Origin: Campylobacterales bacterium
GTDB lineage: Bacteria > Campylobacterota > Campylobacteria > Campylobacterales > Arcobacteraceae
Length of the DNA: 6,074 nt
Direction: 5' to 3'
NCBI GenBank assembly: GCA_019752775.1
Contig: JAIELU010000237.1
Coordinates: 1-6,074 of the forward strand
Below, piece after piece: positions 1 through 4,550 of the stretch; position 1 is the first letter of the stretch; each line of letters begins with the position of its first letter. The position numbers and the translations under genes were made by a program. The notes beneath the pieces are model-generated. The model was not told the origin of the DNA, did not search any database, and saw only the letters and a list, made by a program, of their open reading frames with translations.

Positions 1-932
1 ATAGTAAAAGTTAATTGAAATAAACCCCACATAAAAAATAGAAAAATTGGCAATCCAAAAAATTTATGAATTAATATAGCATCAAATCTTTCTGTTAAAG
101 TAGCTGCATTAGTGCTTTTTTGTTTAACAGTTTCTATTGCTGCACCTTTTGCAAAGGCAAATCTTTCTTCATTAAAAATATCTTTGATATTTTTTGAATT
201 AAAATGTATAAATAAATGTTCAAATGCTTCTGTTAAGATAGGTTGAATTTTTATCCAAATTGGTTCATCATGGAATTGTTTATAAATATTTTTATTTTCT
301 TTTAAGAGACCTAAAGAAATTTGTCTATATGTTTCAGTTGTTTCATATTTATTTTCTTCTAAAACTCTTGAAATATTTTCAATTTCTTCTTCTATTACAG
401 CTGAAAAGAAAAATTTACTTGGAACTTTTTGACTTTGAAACTTTAAAAGTATTTCATCTAATAGTTTTGTTATTCCACTTTTCTTTGCTGCACTTGTTTT
501 TATACAAGGTTTACCAAGAATTTTACTTAATTGTATTTCATCTATTAAAATAGATTCTTTTTCTGCTTCATCGCTCATATTTAAAGCAATTATCATTTTT
601 TTATCTAATGTTAAAAGTTCTGCTGTTAAAAGGAGATTTCTTTGTAAATTTGTTGAATCAAGAACATTTAATATAATGTCATATTTCTCATTATTCAAAA
701 AATCTTTTGTAACTTTTTCTTCAATAGTATAATCATTTAAAGAATAAGCACCAGGAAGATCAACAATTTCAATATGAAAGTTTTTATAATCAAAAAATAC
801 TTGTTCTTTTGAAACAGTTACTCCTGAAAAATTTCCAACTTTTAATCTTGCATTTGAAATTGAATTGATAAGCATAGACTTACCAACATTAGGTTGACCT
901 ACTAAAGCTATTTTGATAGTATTTTTAATCAC
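1..932 (-). CDS. feoB: Ferrous iron transporter FeoB, N-terminal part (runs off left edge)
   Basis: FeoB is the inner-membrane Fe(II) transporter with a cytoplasmic GTPase domain at its N-terminus. About 310 residues are in the window, without a stop. All G motifs can be read: G1 GQPNVGKS at residues 12-19, G2 threonine at 39 (GVTV), G3 DLPG at 58-61, G4 NMSD at 118-121, G5 SAAK at 147-150. A charged helical stretch (about 165-280) fits the GDP-dissociation-inhibitor-like domain, and a hydrophobic segment starting near residue 288 (FFGLPIFLFFMWGLF) is the first membrane helix. The rest of the membrane part, several hundred residues in this family, lies outside the window. The GTG start at 932 is chosen because GAGG stands 6 nt upstream and no ATG is near; it overlaps the end of feoA by 8 nt, so translation is probably coupled. 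The methionine after GKS is an unusual choice where Thr or Ser is common. Confidence 0.95.
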   Translation of the reverse strand, partial: MIKNTIKIALVGQPNVGKSMLINSISNARLKVGNFSGVTVSKEQVFFDYKNFHIEIVDLPGAYSLNDYTIEEKVTKDFLNNEKYDIILNVLDSTNLQRNLLLTAELLTLDKKMIIALNMSDEAEKESILIDEIQLSKILGKPCIKTSAAKKSGITKLLDEILLKFQSQKVPSKFFFSAVIEEEIENISRVLEENKYETTETYRQISLGLLKENKNIYKQFHDEPIWIKIQPILTEAFEHLFIHFNSKNIKDIFNEERFAFAKGAAIETVKQKSTNAATLTERFDAILIHKFFGLPIFLFFMWGLFQLTFT

Positions 933-1149
933 GAGTAACCTCAATTTTTGCAGCTTCATTCAATCTTAATGCTATTTTAGATTGATTTACTTTTATCTCT
1001 ATTGTACTTTTAGTTAGTGTAAACTCCACAATTGTTACTTTTATTCCTTTACTTATTCCAAAAGAGTAAAGTCTATCTTTTAGAATTTCATCACAATTTA
1101 TAGATGTGATTGTTGCACTTTCATTAATTTTTAGTTGATTTAATGTCAT
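925..1149 (-). CDS. feoA: Ferrous iron transport accessory protein FeoA
   Basis: A 74-residue protein, the usual size for FeoA, which is a small cytoplasmic SH3-like protein that works with FeoB in Fe(II) uptake. The family pattern is visible: an N-terminal Leu-rich start, a central LKDRLYSFGISKGIKVTIVEF stretch (usual family form: L..LG...G..V.V), and a C-terminal part with LRLNEAAKIEV resembling the family's (A/I)AL...A..I.V ending. The ATG is preceded by AAGG with a 7-8 nt gap. It is the first gene of a feoAB operon and is divergent from fur, which suggests iron regulation; a Fur-box-like palindrome lies over its -10. The identity is strengthened by feoB directly downstream. Confidence 0.93.
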   Translation of the reverse strand: MTLNQLKINESATITSINCDEILKDRLYSFGISKGIKVTIVEFTLTKSTIEIKVNQSKIALRLNEAAKIEVTRD

Positions 1150-1168
1150 AAATGAGCCTTGATAAGAG

Positions 1169-1183
1169 TAATAACCGTTATTA
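1169..1183. promoter_or_regulatory. Candidate Fur box at the feoA promoter
   Basis: A perfect 7-1-7 inverted repeat, TAATAAC-C-GTTATTA. It has the same geometry as the Fur core TGATAAT-N-ATTATCA and matches it at 5 of 7 positions in each half. It overlaps the feoA -10 (TATAAT, 1185-1180 on the minus strand), where bound Fur would block RNA polymerase. Binding by Fur is inferred, not shown. Confidence 0.55.
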
Positions 1184-1185
1184 TA
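1180..1185 (-). promoter_or_regulatory. Putative -10 element of the feoAB promoter
   Basis: A consensus TATAAT on the minus strand, about 31 nt upstream of the feoA ATG. At 17 bp spacing the -35 position reads AAAGGA, which is poor; promoters of this phylum often lack a clear -35. Activity is inferred. Confidence 0.5.
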
Positions 1186-1207
1186 ATCTAATTAACCTTT
1201 CTTCCTT

Positions 1208-1221
1208 TTGATACTTATCAA
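1208..1221. repeat. Perfect dyad between the feoA and fur promoters
   Basis: TTGATA-CT-TATCAA, 6-bp arms around 2 bp. It lies between the two divergent promoters, centred near -41 of feoA and roughly 50 bp upstream of the likely fur transcription start. Its arms resemble outer Fur-box bases (TGATA/TATCA), but the spacing is 2 bp and not the 5 bp of a standard 7-1-7 box. It may be a non-standard Fur site or the site of another regulator. Confidence 0.4.
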
Positions 1222-1231
1222 GAAAGTATAT

Positions 1232-1260
1232 TTGTAATTTTTGTTAACTTTGGATATACT
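1232..1260 (+). promoter_or_regulatory. Putative sigma-70 promoter of fur
   Basis: TTGTAA at 1232-1237, a 17-bp spacer, and TATACT at 1255-1260, giving a start near 1267 and a leader of about 25 nt before the fur ATG. The AAGGG ribosome site lies in that leader. Confidence 0.55.
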
Positions 1261-1291
1261 AGTTTTTATTAAATTTTAAGGGTGTATTTTA

Positions 1292-1741
1292 ATGTTAAGT
1301 GAAAATGATAACGAAAAAATTATTGAAGAATTAAAAAAAATTGTTAAACAAAAAGGATTAAAATATACTGAACAAAGAGAAATAGTTCTTAATATTTTAT
1401 TACATGCACAAGAGCATTTAACTGCAGAAGAAGTATATAATGAGATTAAAAAGAGATACTCTGATTCAAATATTGGGATAGCTACTGTTTATAGAGCGCT
1501 TAGTTTCTTAGAAGAAGTAGATTTGATTACTTCTATTACTTTTGGAACGGATGGTAAGAAATATGAAAGTAATGCAAAATCTCATCATGATCATTTAATT
1601 TGTACAAATTGTGGAAAAATTATTGAATTTATGGATGATGAAATTGAAAAAAGACAAGATAAAATTGCTAAAAAAAATAAATTCAAAATAGTTAGTCACT
1701 CAATGCAACTATATGGAACTTGCGAAACTTGTCAAGGATAA
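1292..1741 (+). CDS. fur: Ferric uptake regulator Fur
   Basis: A 149-residue Fur-family metal-dependent transcription factor, normal length. The winged-helix DNA-binding domain covers about residues 22-85, with the recognition segment GIATVYRAL at 62-70. The dimerisation domain holds the HHDH cluster at 98-101 that belongs to the regulatory metal sites, and two structural zinc pairs, CTNC at 104-107 and CETC at 144-147. Fur-family paralogues such as PerR and Zur share this layout. The call of Fur rests on the position beside feoAB and flavodoxin and on the HHDHLICTNCGKIIEF stretch typical of Fur. The start is the ATG with AAGGG about 10 nt upstream. It probably represses feoAB and the flavodoxin operon when loaded with Fe(II), and the shared intergenic region may let it control itself. 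Confidence 0.9.
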   Translation: MLSENDNEKIIEELKKIVKQKGLKYTEQREIVLNILLHAQEHLTAEEVYNEIKKRYSDSNIGIATVYRALSFLEEVDLITSITFGTDGKKYESNAKSHHDHLICTNCGKIIEFMDDEIEKRQDKIAKKNKFKIVSHSMQLYGTCETCQG

Positions 1742-1765
1742 ATTAAGATTAAATCTTAATTTATC
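1737..1765. terminator. Hairpin terminator between convergent fur and fldA
   Basis: A perfect 13-bp inverted repeat with a 3-nt loop (GATAAATTAAGAT-TAA-ATCTTAATTTATC). The left arm includes the fur stop codon, and TTTTCT follows on the plus strand. It also lies 10 nt past the fldA stop on the minus strand, so it can end both transcripts, although the T-run on the fldA side is lacking. The stem is AT-rich and hence weak for its length. Confidence 0.7.
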
Positions 1766-1774
1766 TTTTCTATA

Positions 1775-2272
1775 CTATAAAATCTCTTCTTTTATATTTT
1801 CAACCCAATCTTCAATTCTTTTATCTCTTAATTCACTTTGATTATCTTCATCAAGAACTAATCCAACAAAATTATTGTCAATTTGAGCTTTTGAAGCATC
1901 ATGATGATAACCTTCTGTTGAAGTAAATCCTATAACTTTAGCTCCTAAAGCAAGTACTTGTTTGTATATTGCTCCCAAAGCACTACAAAATTCATCACTA
2001 TAACTTTCTTGATCTCCTAATCCAAAAAGAGCAACAGTTTTATTTGATAAATCTAATTTACAAAAATCTGCCCAAGCATCTTCCCAATCATCATTTAACT
2101 CTCCATCTCCCCATGTTGAACCACCTAAAATAACTTTATCATATCCTTTGATTTTATCAGCTTTTGTATTTGCTAAATTAAATACTTCTATTTCTCCTAA
2201 TGCTGATGAAATTTTACTTGCCACTTCATCTGAATTTCCTGTGCTACTTGCATAAAATATTGCTGTTGACAT
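1775..2272 (-). CDS. fldA: Long-chain flavodoxin FldA
   Basis: A 165-residue FMN-binding electron carrier of the cytoplasm. The phosphate loop SSTGNS is at about residues 9-14, the first isoalloxazine loop GGSTWGDGELNDDW at about 50-63, and the second GLGDQESYSDEFC further on. The extra insertion in the last strand marks the long-chain class. In this phylum flavodoxin accepts electrons from pyruvate oxidoreductase, and in many bacteria it replaces ferredoxin when iron is scarce; the sequence shows only the family. ATG has AGGAGA about 8 nt upstream. It is the last gene of a four-member minus-strand operon, 22 nt after the preceding gene, and its transcript runs into the hairpin shared with fur. 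Given the Fur-box-like sites at the operon head, iron control is likely. Confidence 0.93.
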   Translation of the reverse strand: MSTAIFYASSTGNSDEVASKISSALGEIEVFNLANTKADKIKGYDKVILGGSTWGDGELNDDWEDAWADFCKLDLSNKTVALFGLGDQESYSDEFCSALGAIYKQVLALGAKVIGFTSTEGYHHDASKAQIDNNFVGLVLDEDNQSELRDKRIEDWVENIKEEIL

Positions 2273-2294
2273 TTTATTATTCTCCTAATTGTTT

Positions 2295-3056
2295 TTATTT
2301 TTTTATAATAGAACGAAAAGAGTAAGGAATTGCTTTAATTTGGTACTCTTTATTTTTTAATTCATCTACAAAAACAGGAATTTGTTTAGTAAACTCACTA
2401 TTTTTTGGATAAGCTAGATATATTTGAAAATATTCACCTTTTTTTATAGATTTTATAGCATCTTCTAATTCATCTTTGATATTAGGTTTTTTAACTTCAA
2501 TATCTTTCCATGAAGTATATATTTTTAATCCTATGAAATCTTCAGATTTTATACAAATAGAATCGCCTAAATCTATAACAGTTTTATCTCTATGAAGTTT
2601 TCTTATTTTTTTTAAAACAAATTCATGAAATAGTAAATGTTTATCAATAAGTAGTTGCATTTTATTATTTATAAAACAGTGTGATATAAGTTTTGCAACT
2701 GGAAGTAAATTTTTATTTGAAATAAATATAAGATTTTTCTTATTTGGATTTAAATAATTATTAATTATTTTTGTTGAATTTATACACAACCTAAAATTAT
2801 TTATATTTTGTTTTTTAGTTGTTTTAATAAAACTAAAAGGCATTAAATTTAATATTTTATTTGAAAAAGCACCTTTTAAAGAGTATTTAGAAAATTTAAC
2901 TTGTTCATATTTTGTAAAATTACAAGTACATTTAAGAATATTATTACTTAAACTTAAAAATAGTTGTCGTAATCTAATAATAGAATTAAATTCATCAAAA
3001 TCTTTTGGTAAATACTCTTTTGTTTCATCAAAACCTATAAAGTTATTACTTAACAC
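2295..3056 (-). CDS. Conserved-looking protein of unknown function, between DUF2325 and flavodoxin genes
   Basis: A 253-residue soluble-looking protein with no signal peptide or membrane helix; I do not recognise its family. It is Lys/Asn/Ile-rich. Visible landmarks are CTC at residues 43-45, further single cysteines at 91, 127 and 168, a predicted helix with HEFVLKKIRKLH (144-155) and a C-terminal part with DELEDAIKSIKKGEYFQIYLAYP (195-217). The start is GTG at 3056, which shares one base with the TAG stop of the DUF2325 gene (TAGTG); GGGAG 7 nt upstream lies inside that gene, so the two are translationally coupled and probably work together. fldA follows after 22 nt. From memory, C. jejuni has two uncharacterised genes of similar size beside fldA, which would fit a conserved block; I could not check this. 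A role in iron limitation or redox is inferred from neighbours only. Confidence 0.8.
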   Translation of the reverse strand: MLSNNFIGFDETKEYLPKDFDEFNSIIRLRQLFLSLSNNILKCTCNFTKYEQVKFSKYSLKGAFSNKILNLMPFSFIKTTKKQNINNFRLCINSTKIINNYLNPNKKNLIFISNKNLLPVAKLISHCFINNKMQLLIDKHLLFHEFVLKKIRKLHRDKTVIDLGDSICIKSEDFIGLKIYTSWKDIEVKKPNIKDELEDAIKSIKKGEYFQIYLAYPKNSEFTKQIPVFVDELKNKEYQIKAIPYSFRSIIKK

Positions 3057-3385
3057 TATAACTCTCCCGTACAGTTTGCATAACAGCTACTACAATCTTT
3101 TATTCCCATTATTTTTACATATTCTTCATACACACAAGAGATTGATCTTTTAGTACAAATAAATGGGATATTTTTCTTTTTTGCTTCACTTTTATATTTA
3201 AGCATAGTATTATGATTTAAAAATGATGTAATCATTACAATACAATCAGTATCTTGTGGAACTTTTTTCTTTGGAGCAGAAGATTTTTTTCTTGCATCCC
3301 AATGATTTATAGTTTTTGCTCCCAAACTTTCTAACATAGAAGATATTTGTGATATTTGATCTCCACCAATTATTAATATACTCAT
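3056..3385 (-). CDS. DUF2325 domain-containing protein with C-terminal cysteine cluster
   Basis: A 109-residue protein that covers almost exactly one DUF2325 domain. Family features: N-terminal MSILIIGGD (beta strand plus glycine loop), HWDAR at 28-32, a DCIVMITSFLNHNTM segment at 47-61, and IPFICTKRSISCVYEEY at 73-89. The function of the family is unknown. This copy is cysteine-rich at the end: C77, C84, and DCSSCYANC giving C98, C101 and C105, a spacing that could hold zinc or an Fe-S cluster (inference). The ATG has AAGGG about 6 nt upstream. It follows the small ORF by 15 nt and overlaps the next gene by 1 nt, so it is the second member of the operon ending in fldA. Confidence 0.85.
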   Translation of the reverse strand: MSILIIGGDQISQISSMLESLGAKTINHWDARKKSSAPKKKVPQDTDCIVMITSFLNHNTMLKYKSEAKKKNIPFICTKRSISCVYEEYVKIMGIKDCSSCYANCTGEL

Positions 3386-3400
3386 TTTTAACCCTTTTTT

Positions 3401-3466
3401 TTAACAAGTACAACCAGTTGGTTTTACTAAGTCATTTTTATTTTTTATTTCAAAACAATTAATCAT
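3401..3466 (-). CDS. Small ORF, 21 residues, ending Gly-Cys-Thr-Cys; head of the flavodoxin operon
   Basis: A short reading frame starting ATG with a very good ribosome site, AAAAGGA, 6 nt upstream. It encodes MINCFEIK at the start and VKPTGCTC at the end, so 3 of 21 residues are cysteine. Its TAA stop lies 15 nt before the DUF2325 ATG, and the next ribosome site follows at once. It sits directly behind a Fur-box-like element and the likely promoter. It could be a true metal- or redox-binding small protein, a cysteine-sensing leader peptide, or a translational primer for the next gene. I know of no named family. The well-placed ribosome site, the CxC tail and the position argue against chance, but without comparison it stays a prediction. 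Confidence 0.5.
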   Translation of the reverse strand: MINCFEIKNKNDLVKPTGCTC

Positions 3467-3483
3467 TTCAAATCCTTTTATAT

Positions 3484-3498
3484 TGATAATCATTATTG
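3484..3498. promoter_or_regulatory. Candidate Fur box A, at the start of the flavodoxin operon
   Basis: TGATAAT-C-ATTATTG. Compared with the Fur core TGATAAT-N-ATTATCA, the left half is perfect and the right half matches at 5 of 7. It lies just downstream of the proposed -10 and upstream of the small ORF's ribosome site, so it would cover the transcription start. Confidence 0.7.
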
Positions 3499-3500
3499 AA

Positions 3501-3529
3501 ATACTACATTAACAAATCTTAATTTAATA
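3501..3529 (-). promoter_or_regulatory. Putative promoter of the small ORF-DUF2325-fldA operon
   Basis: On the minus strand TAGTAT (3506-3501) is a fair -10; 17 bp upstream is TATTAA (3529-3524) at the -35 place, which is weak. The choice is supported mainly by location: it lies exactly between two Fur-box-like sites and about 35 nt upstream of the first start codon. Confidence 0.4.
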
Positions 3530-3530
3530 T

Positions 3531-3545
3531 TAAGAATGATTATCA
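3531..3545. promoter_or_regulatory. Candidate Fur box B, upstream of the flavodoxin operon promoter
   Basis: TAAGAAT-G-ATTATCA. The right half matches the Fur core perfectly and the left half at 5 of 7. It abuts the proposed -35; its centre is 47 bp from that of box A. Two sites around one promoter would allow co-operative or looping repression. Confidence 0.6.
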
Positions 3546-3626
3546 AAGAAAGAAATGATTGTAATAAAATAGTTTTTGTGATTTTTATAGATTGTAGTAA
3601 GAATGAAAATAAAACGGAAAAAGAAA

Positions 3627-3647
3627 TAACTAGGAAAATCCTAGTTA
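3627..3647 (-). terminator. Rho-independent terminator of the SLT-like gene
   Basis: A 9-bp perfect stem, TAACTAGGA / TCCTAGTTA, around a 3-nt loop. It begins 4 nt beyond the TGA of the lysozyme-like gene on the minus strand and is followed there by the T-rich TTTCTTTTTCC. It also shields the flavodoxin operon promoter from read-through. Confidence 0.8.
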
Positions 3648-3651
3648 AATA

Positions 3652-4149
3652 TCATACATCAACTTTTTTAAGTTCTCGTATAATTGTAGCTATATCTTTA
3701 GAATATTGTTTTGCAGCATCGCTGTTGTATCTCCAACCACCATTGTAACTACTCCATACTTTTGACCAATTATTATTGTGGACTTTTTGCCAATAACTAA
3801 GTTCATCTATTGCATTTTTTGTTGCAAATTGAAAATCTGAAATAAGTTTCATAGCCAAAACATTTCTGTTCCATGAAGTATCAGGTGCATTTTCTCTACT
3901 AATAACAGTTTTTATATTGGCTTGATATAAACCATAATCTTTTGTATCTACATTTACTAGGTATTTACCCAATCCAGATTCTTTAATTGCAATTGCCATT
4001 AAAGAGTAACTTAAACCGTTTTCTTTACCATGTGCTTTTATCTCTTTTAGCGTTTTTATCTCTTGTGGTGTTAGGTTATTAATGTCAAAATCTGATGCAA
4101 AAACATTAGATATTAATAATAGAGTAATTAAAATAACTTTTAATCTCAT
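3652..4149 (-). CDS. Small secreted lysozyme-like (SLT-type) lytic transglycosylase
   Basis: A 165-residue protein with a signal peptide: basic MRLK, a hydrophobic core ILITLLLI, and a likely signal peptidase I cut after Ala18 (VFA-SD). The mature part has the lysozyme-like fold motifs of SLT-type peptidoglycan lyases in order: catalytic Glu57 in AIKESGLGK (the E-S pair), DYGLYQ at 71-76 (equivalent to GLMQ), and SSYNGG at 133-138 (equivalent to AYNAG). It would cut peptidoglycan in the periplasm. Its size is like that of single-domain enzymes of the VirB1/IagB type and not the large Slt70 type. The ATG has AGGAG 6 nt upstream. It appears to be a single-gene unit with its own consensus promoter and terminator, unconnected to the iron genes. 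Substrate and exact role cannot be told. Confidence 0.85.
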   Translation of the reverse strand: MRLKVILITLLLISNVFASDFDINNLTPQEIKTLKEIKAHGKENGLSYSLMAIAIKESGLGKYLVNVDTKDYGLYQANIKTVISRENAPDTSWNRNVLAMKLISDFQFATKNAIDELSYWQKVHNNNWSKVWSSYNGGWRYNSDAAKQYSKDIATIIRELKKVDV

Positions 4150-4186
4150 TGTCTTCTCCTTTGTTTTTTCTTAAATAAAGTTGCGA

Positions 4187-4215
4187 AGTATACTTTAAAA
4201 GAGACTATTTGTCAA
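4187..4215 (-). promoter_or_regulatory. Consensus sigma-70 promoter of the SLT-like gene
   Basis: On the minus strand TTGACA (4215-4210), exactly 17 bp, then TATACT (4192-4187). The expected start lies near 4180, about 30 nt before the ATG. It is the best promoter in the window, with a perfect -35, which is uncommon for this phylum. Confidence 0.8.
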
Positions 4216-4276
4216 ATATTACTATGATTTGCTTGTTTTATGGAGTTGCTTAATATATTATTTAGCTTTCAATCAT

Positions 4277-4282
4277 TATAAT
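4277..4282 (+). promoter_or_regulatory. Putative -10 of the small HTH gene
   Basis: A perfect TATAAT about 30 nt upstream of the TTG start; the -35 position (TATATT at 17 bp) is poor. If used, the transcript would begin near 4289 and carry a leader of about 23 nt without a clear ribosome site. Confidence 0.45.
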
Positions 4283-4311
4283 TCCAAAAAAATTCAACAT
4301 GAAAAAAGACA

Positions 4312-4521
4312 TTGGAAAAGAAAGAATTTAAAAAAATAATTAAAGAAATTGGTTTTCCTTCTCAAGGAAAATTTGCAGAAGAAATAGGTGTAAAAGCAAC
4401 TACTTTTACAACATATAAAGTGATTCCAACACATATAAAAAGAATTACAAAATTAGCATTACTAGCTAAACAAAATGGAGTGAGTTTGGAAGAAATAAGA
4501 AATTCACTAAAAGTAGATTAG
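4312..4521 (+). CDS. Small helix-turn-helix-like protein, TTG start
   Basis: A 69-residue basic protein. The segment from about residue 14 to 50 (GKFAEEIGVKATTFTTYKV followed by IPTHIKRITKLALLAKQNG) resembles the Cro/XRE-like helix-turn-helix: a helix with FAEEIGV, a turn, then the recognition helix TTFTTYK. It may be a DNA-binding regulator; no partner domain is present. TTG at 4312 is the only start, because a TGA lies in frame four codons earlier, and no good ribosome site precedes it. An ATG at 4299 is in another frame and stops after 10 codons. The loss of a single A in the A6 run at 4302-4307 would join that ATG to this frame and give MKKTLEKKEF, so the true start is uncertain. It is divergent from the SLT-like gene and convergent with the nitrilase gene. 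Target unknown. Confidence 0.65.
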   Translation: MEKKEFKKIIKEIGFPSQGKFAEEIGVKATTFTTYKVIPTHIKRITKLALLAKQNGVSLEEIRNSLKVD

Positions 4522-4538
4522 AGAAATTATCTCTAATC
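4516..4538. terminator. Hairpin between the convergent HTH and nitrilase genes
   Basis: A 9-bp perfect stem GATTAGAGA / TCTCTAATC with a 5-nt loop. It overlaps the stop of the HTH gene and lies 12 nt past the nitrilase stop. Neither side has a strong T-run (TACTTTTAG on the minus strand), so it is a plausible but weak two-way terminator. Confidence 0.5.
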
Positions 4539-4550
4539 AAAAAGATTAAT

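Noticed and set aside
260..553. Plus-strand open frame of 97 codons, rich in Phe and Leu
   Set aside because: It lies antisense inside feoB, whose G motifs are clear; the composition is the usual reverse shadow of Lys/Glu-rich coding DNA.
1292..1741. Fur-family protein read as PerR or Zur
   Set aside because: Both remain formally possible from the fold, but the position beside feoAB and fldA and the C-terminal CETC arrangement fit Fur better.
3477..3482. TATAAA on the minus strand as -10 of the flavodoxin operon
   Set aside because: A start from it would fall on the ribosome site of the small ORF, leaving almost no leader.
3536..3748. Plus-strand open frame of 70 codons starting inside Fur box B
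   Set aside because: No ribosome site before the ATG, it runs through the SLT terminator and then antisense into the SLT-like gene, and the product resembles nothing known.
4299..4331. 10-codon frame MKKDIGKERI before the HTH gene as a real leader peptide
   Set aside because: No ribosome site and too short to judge; kept only as part of the start-site question for the HTH gene.
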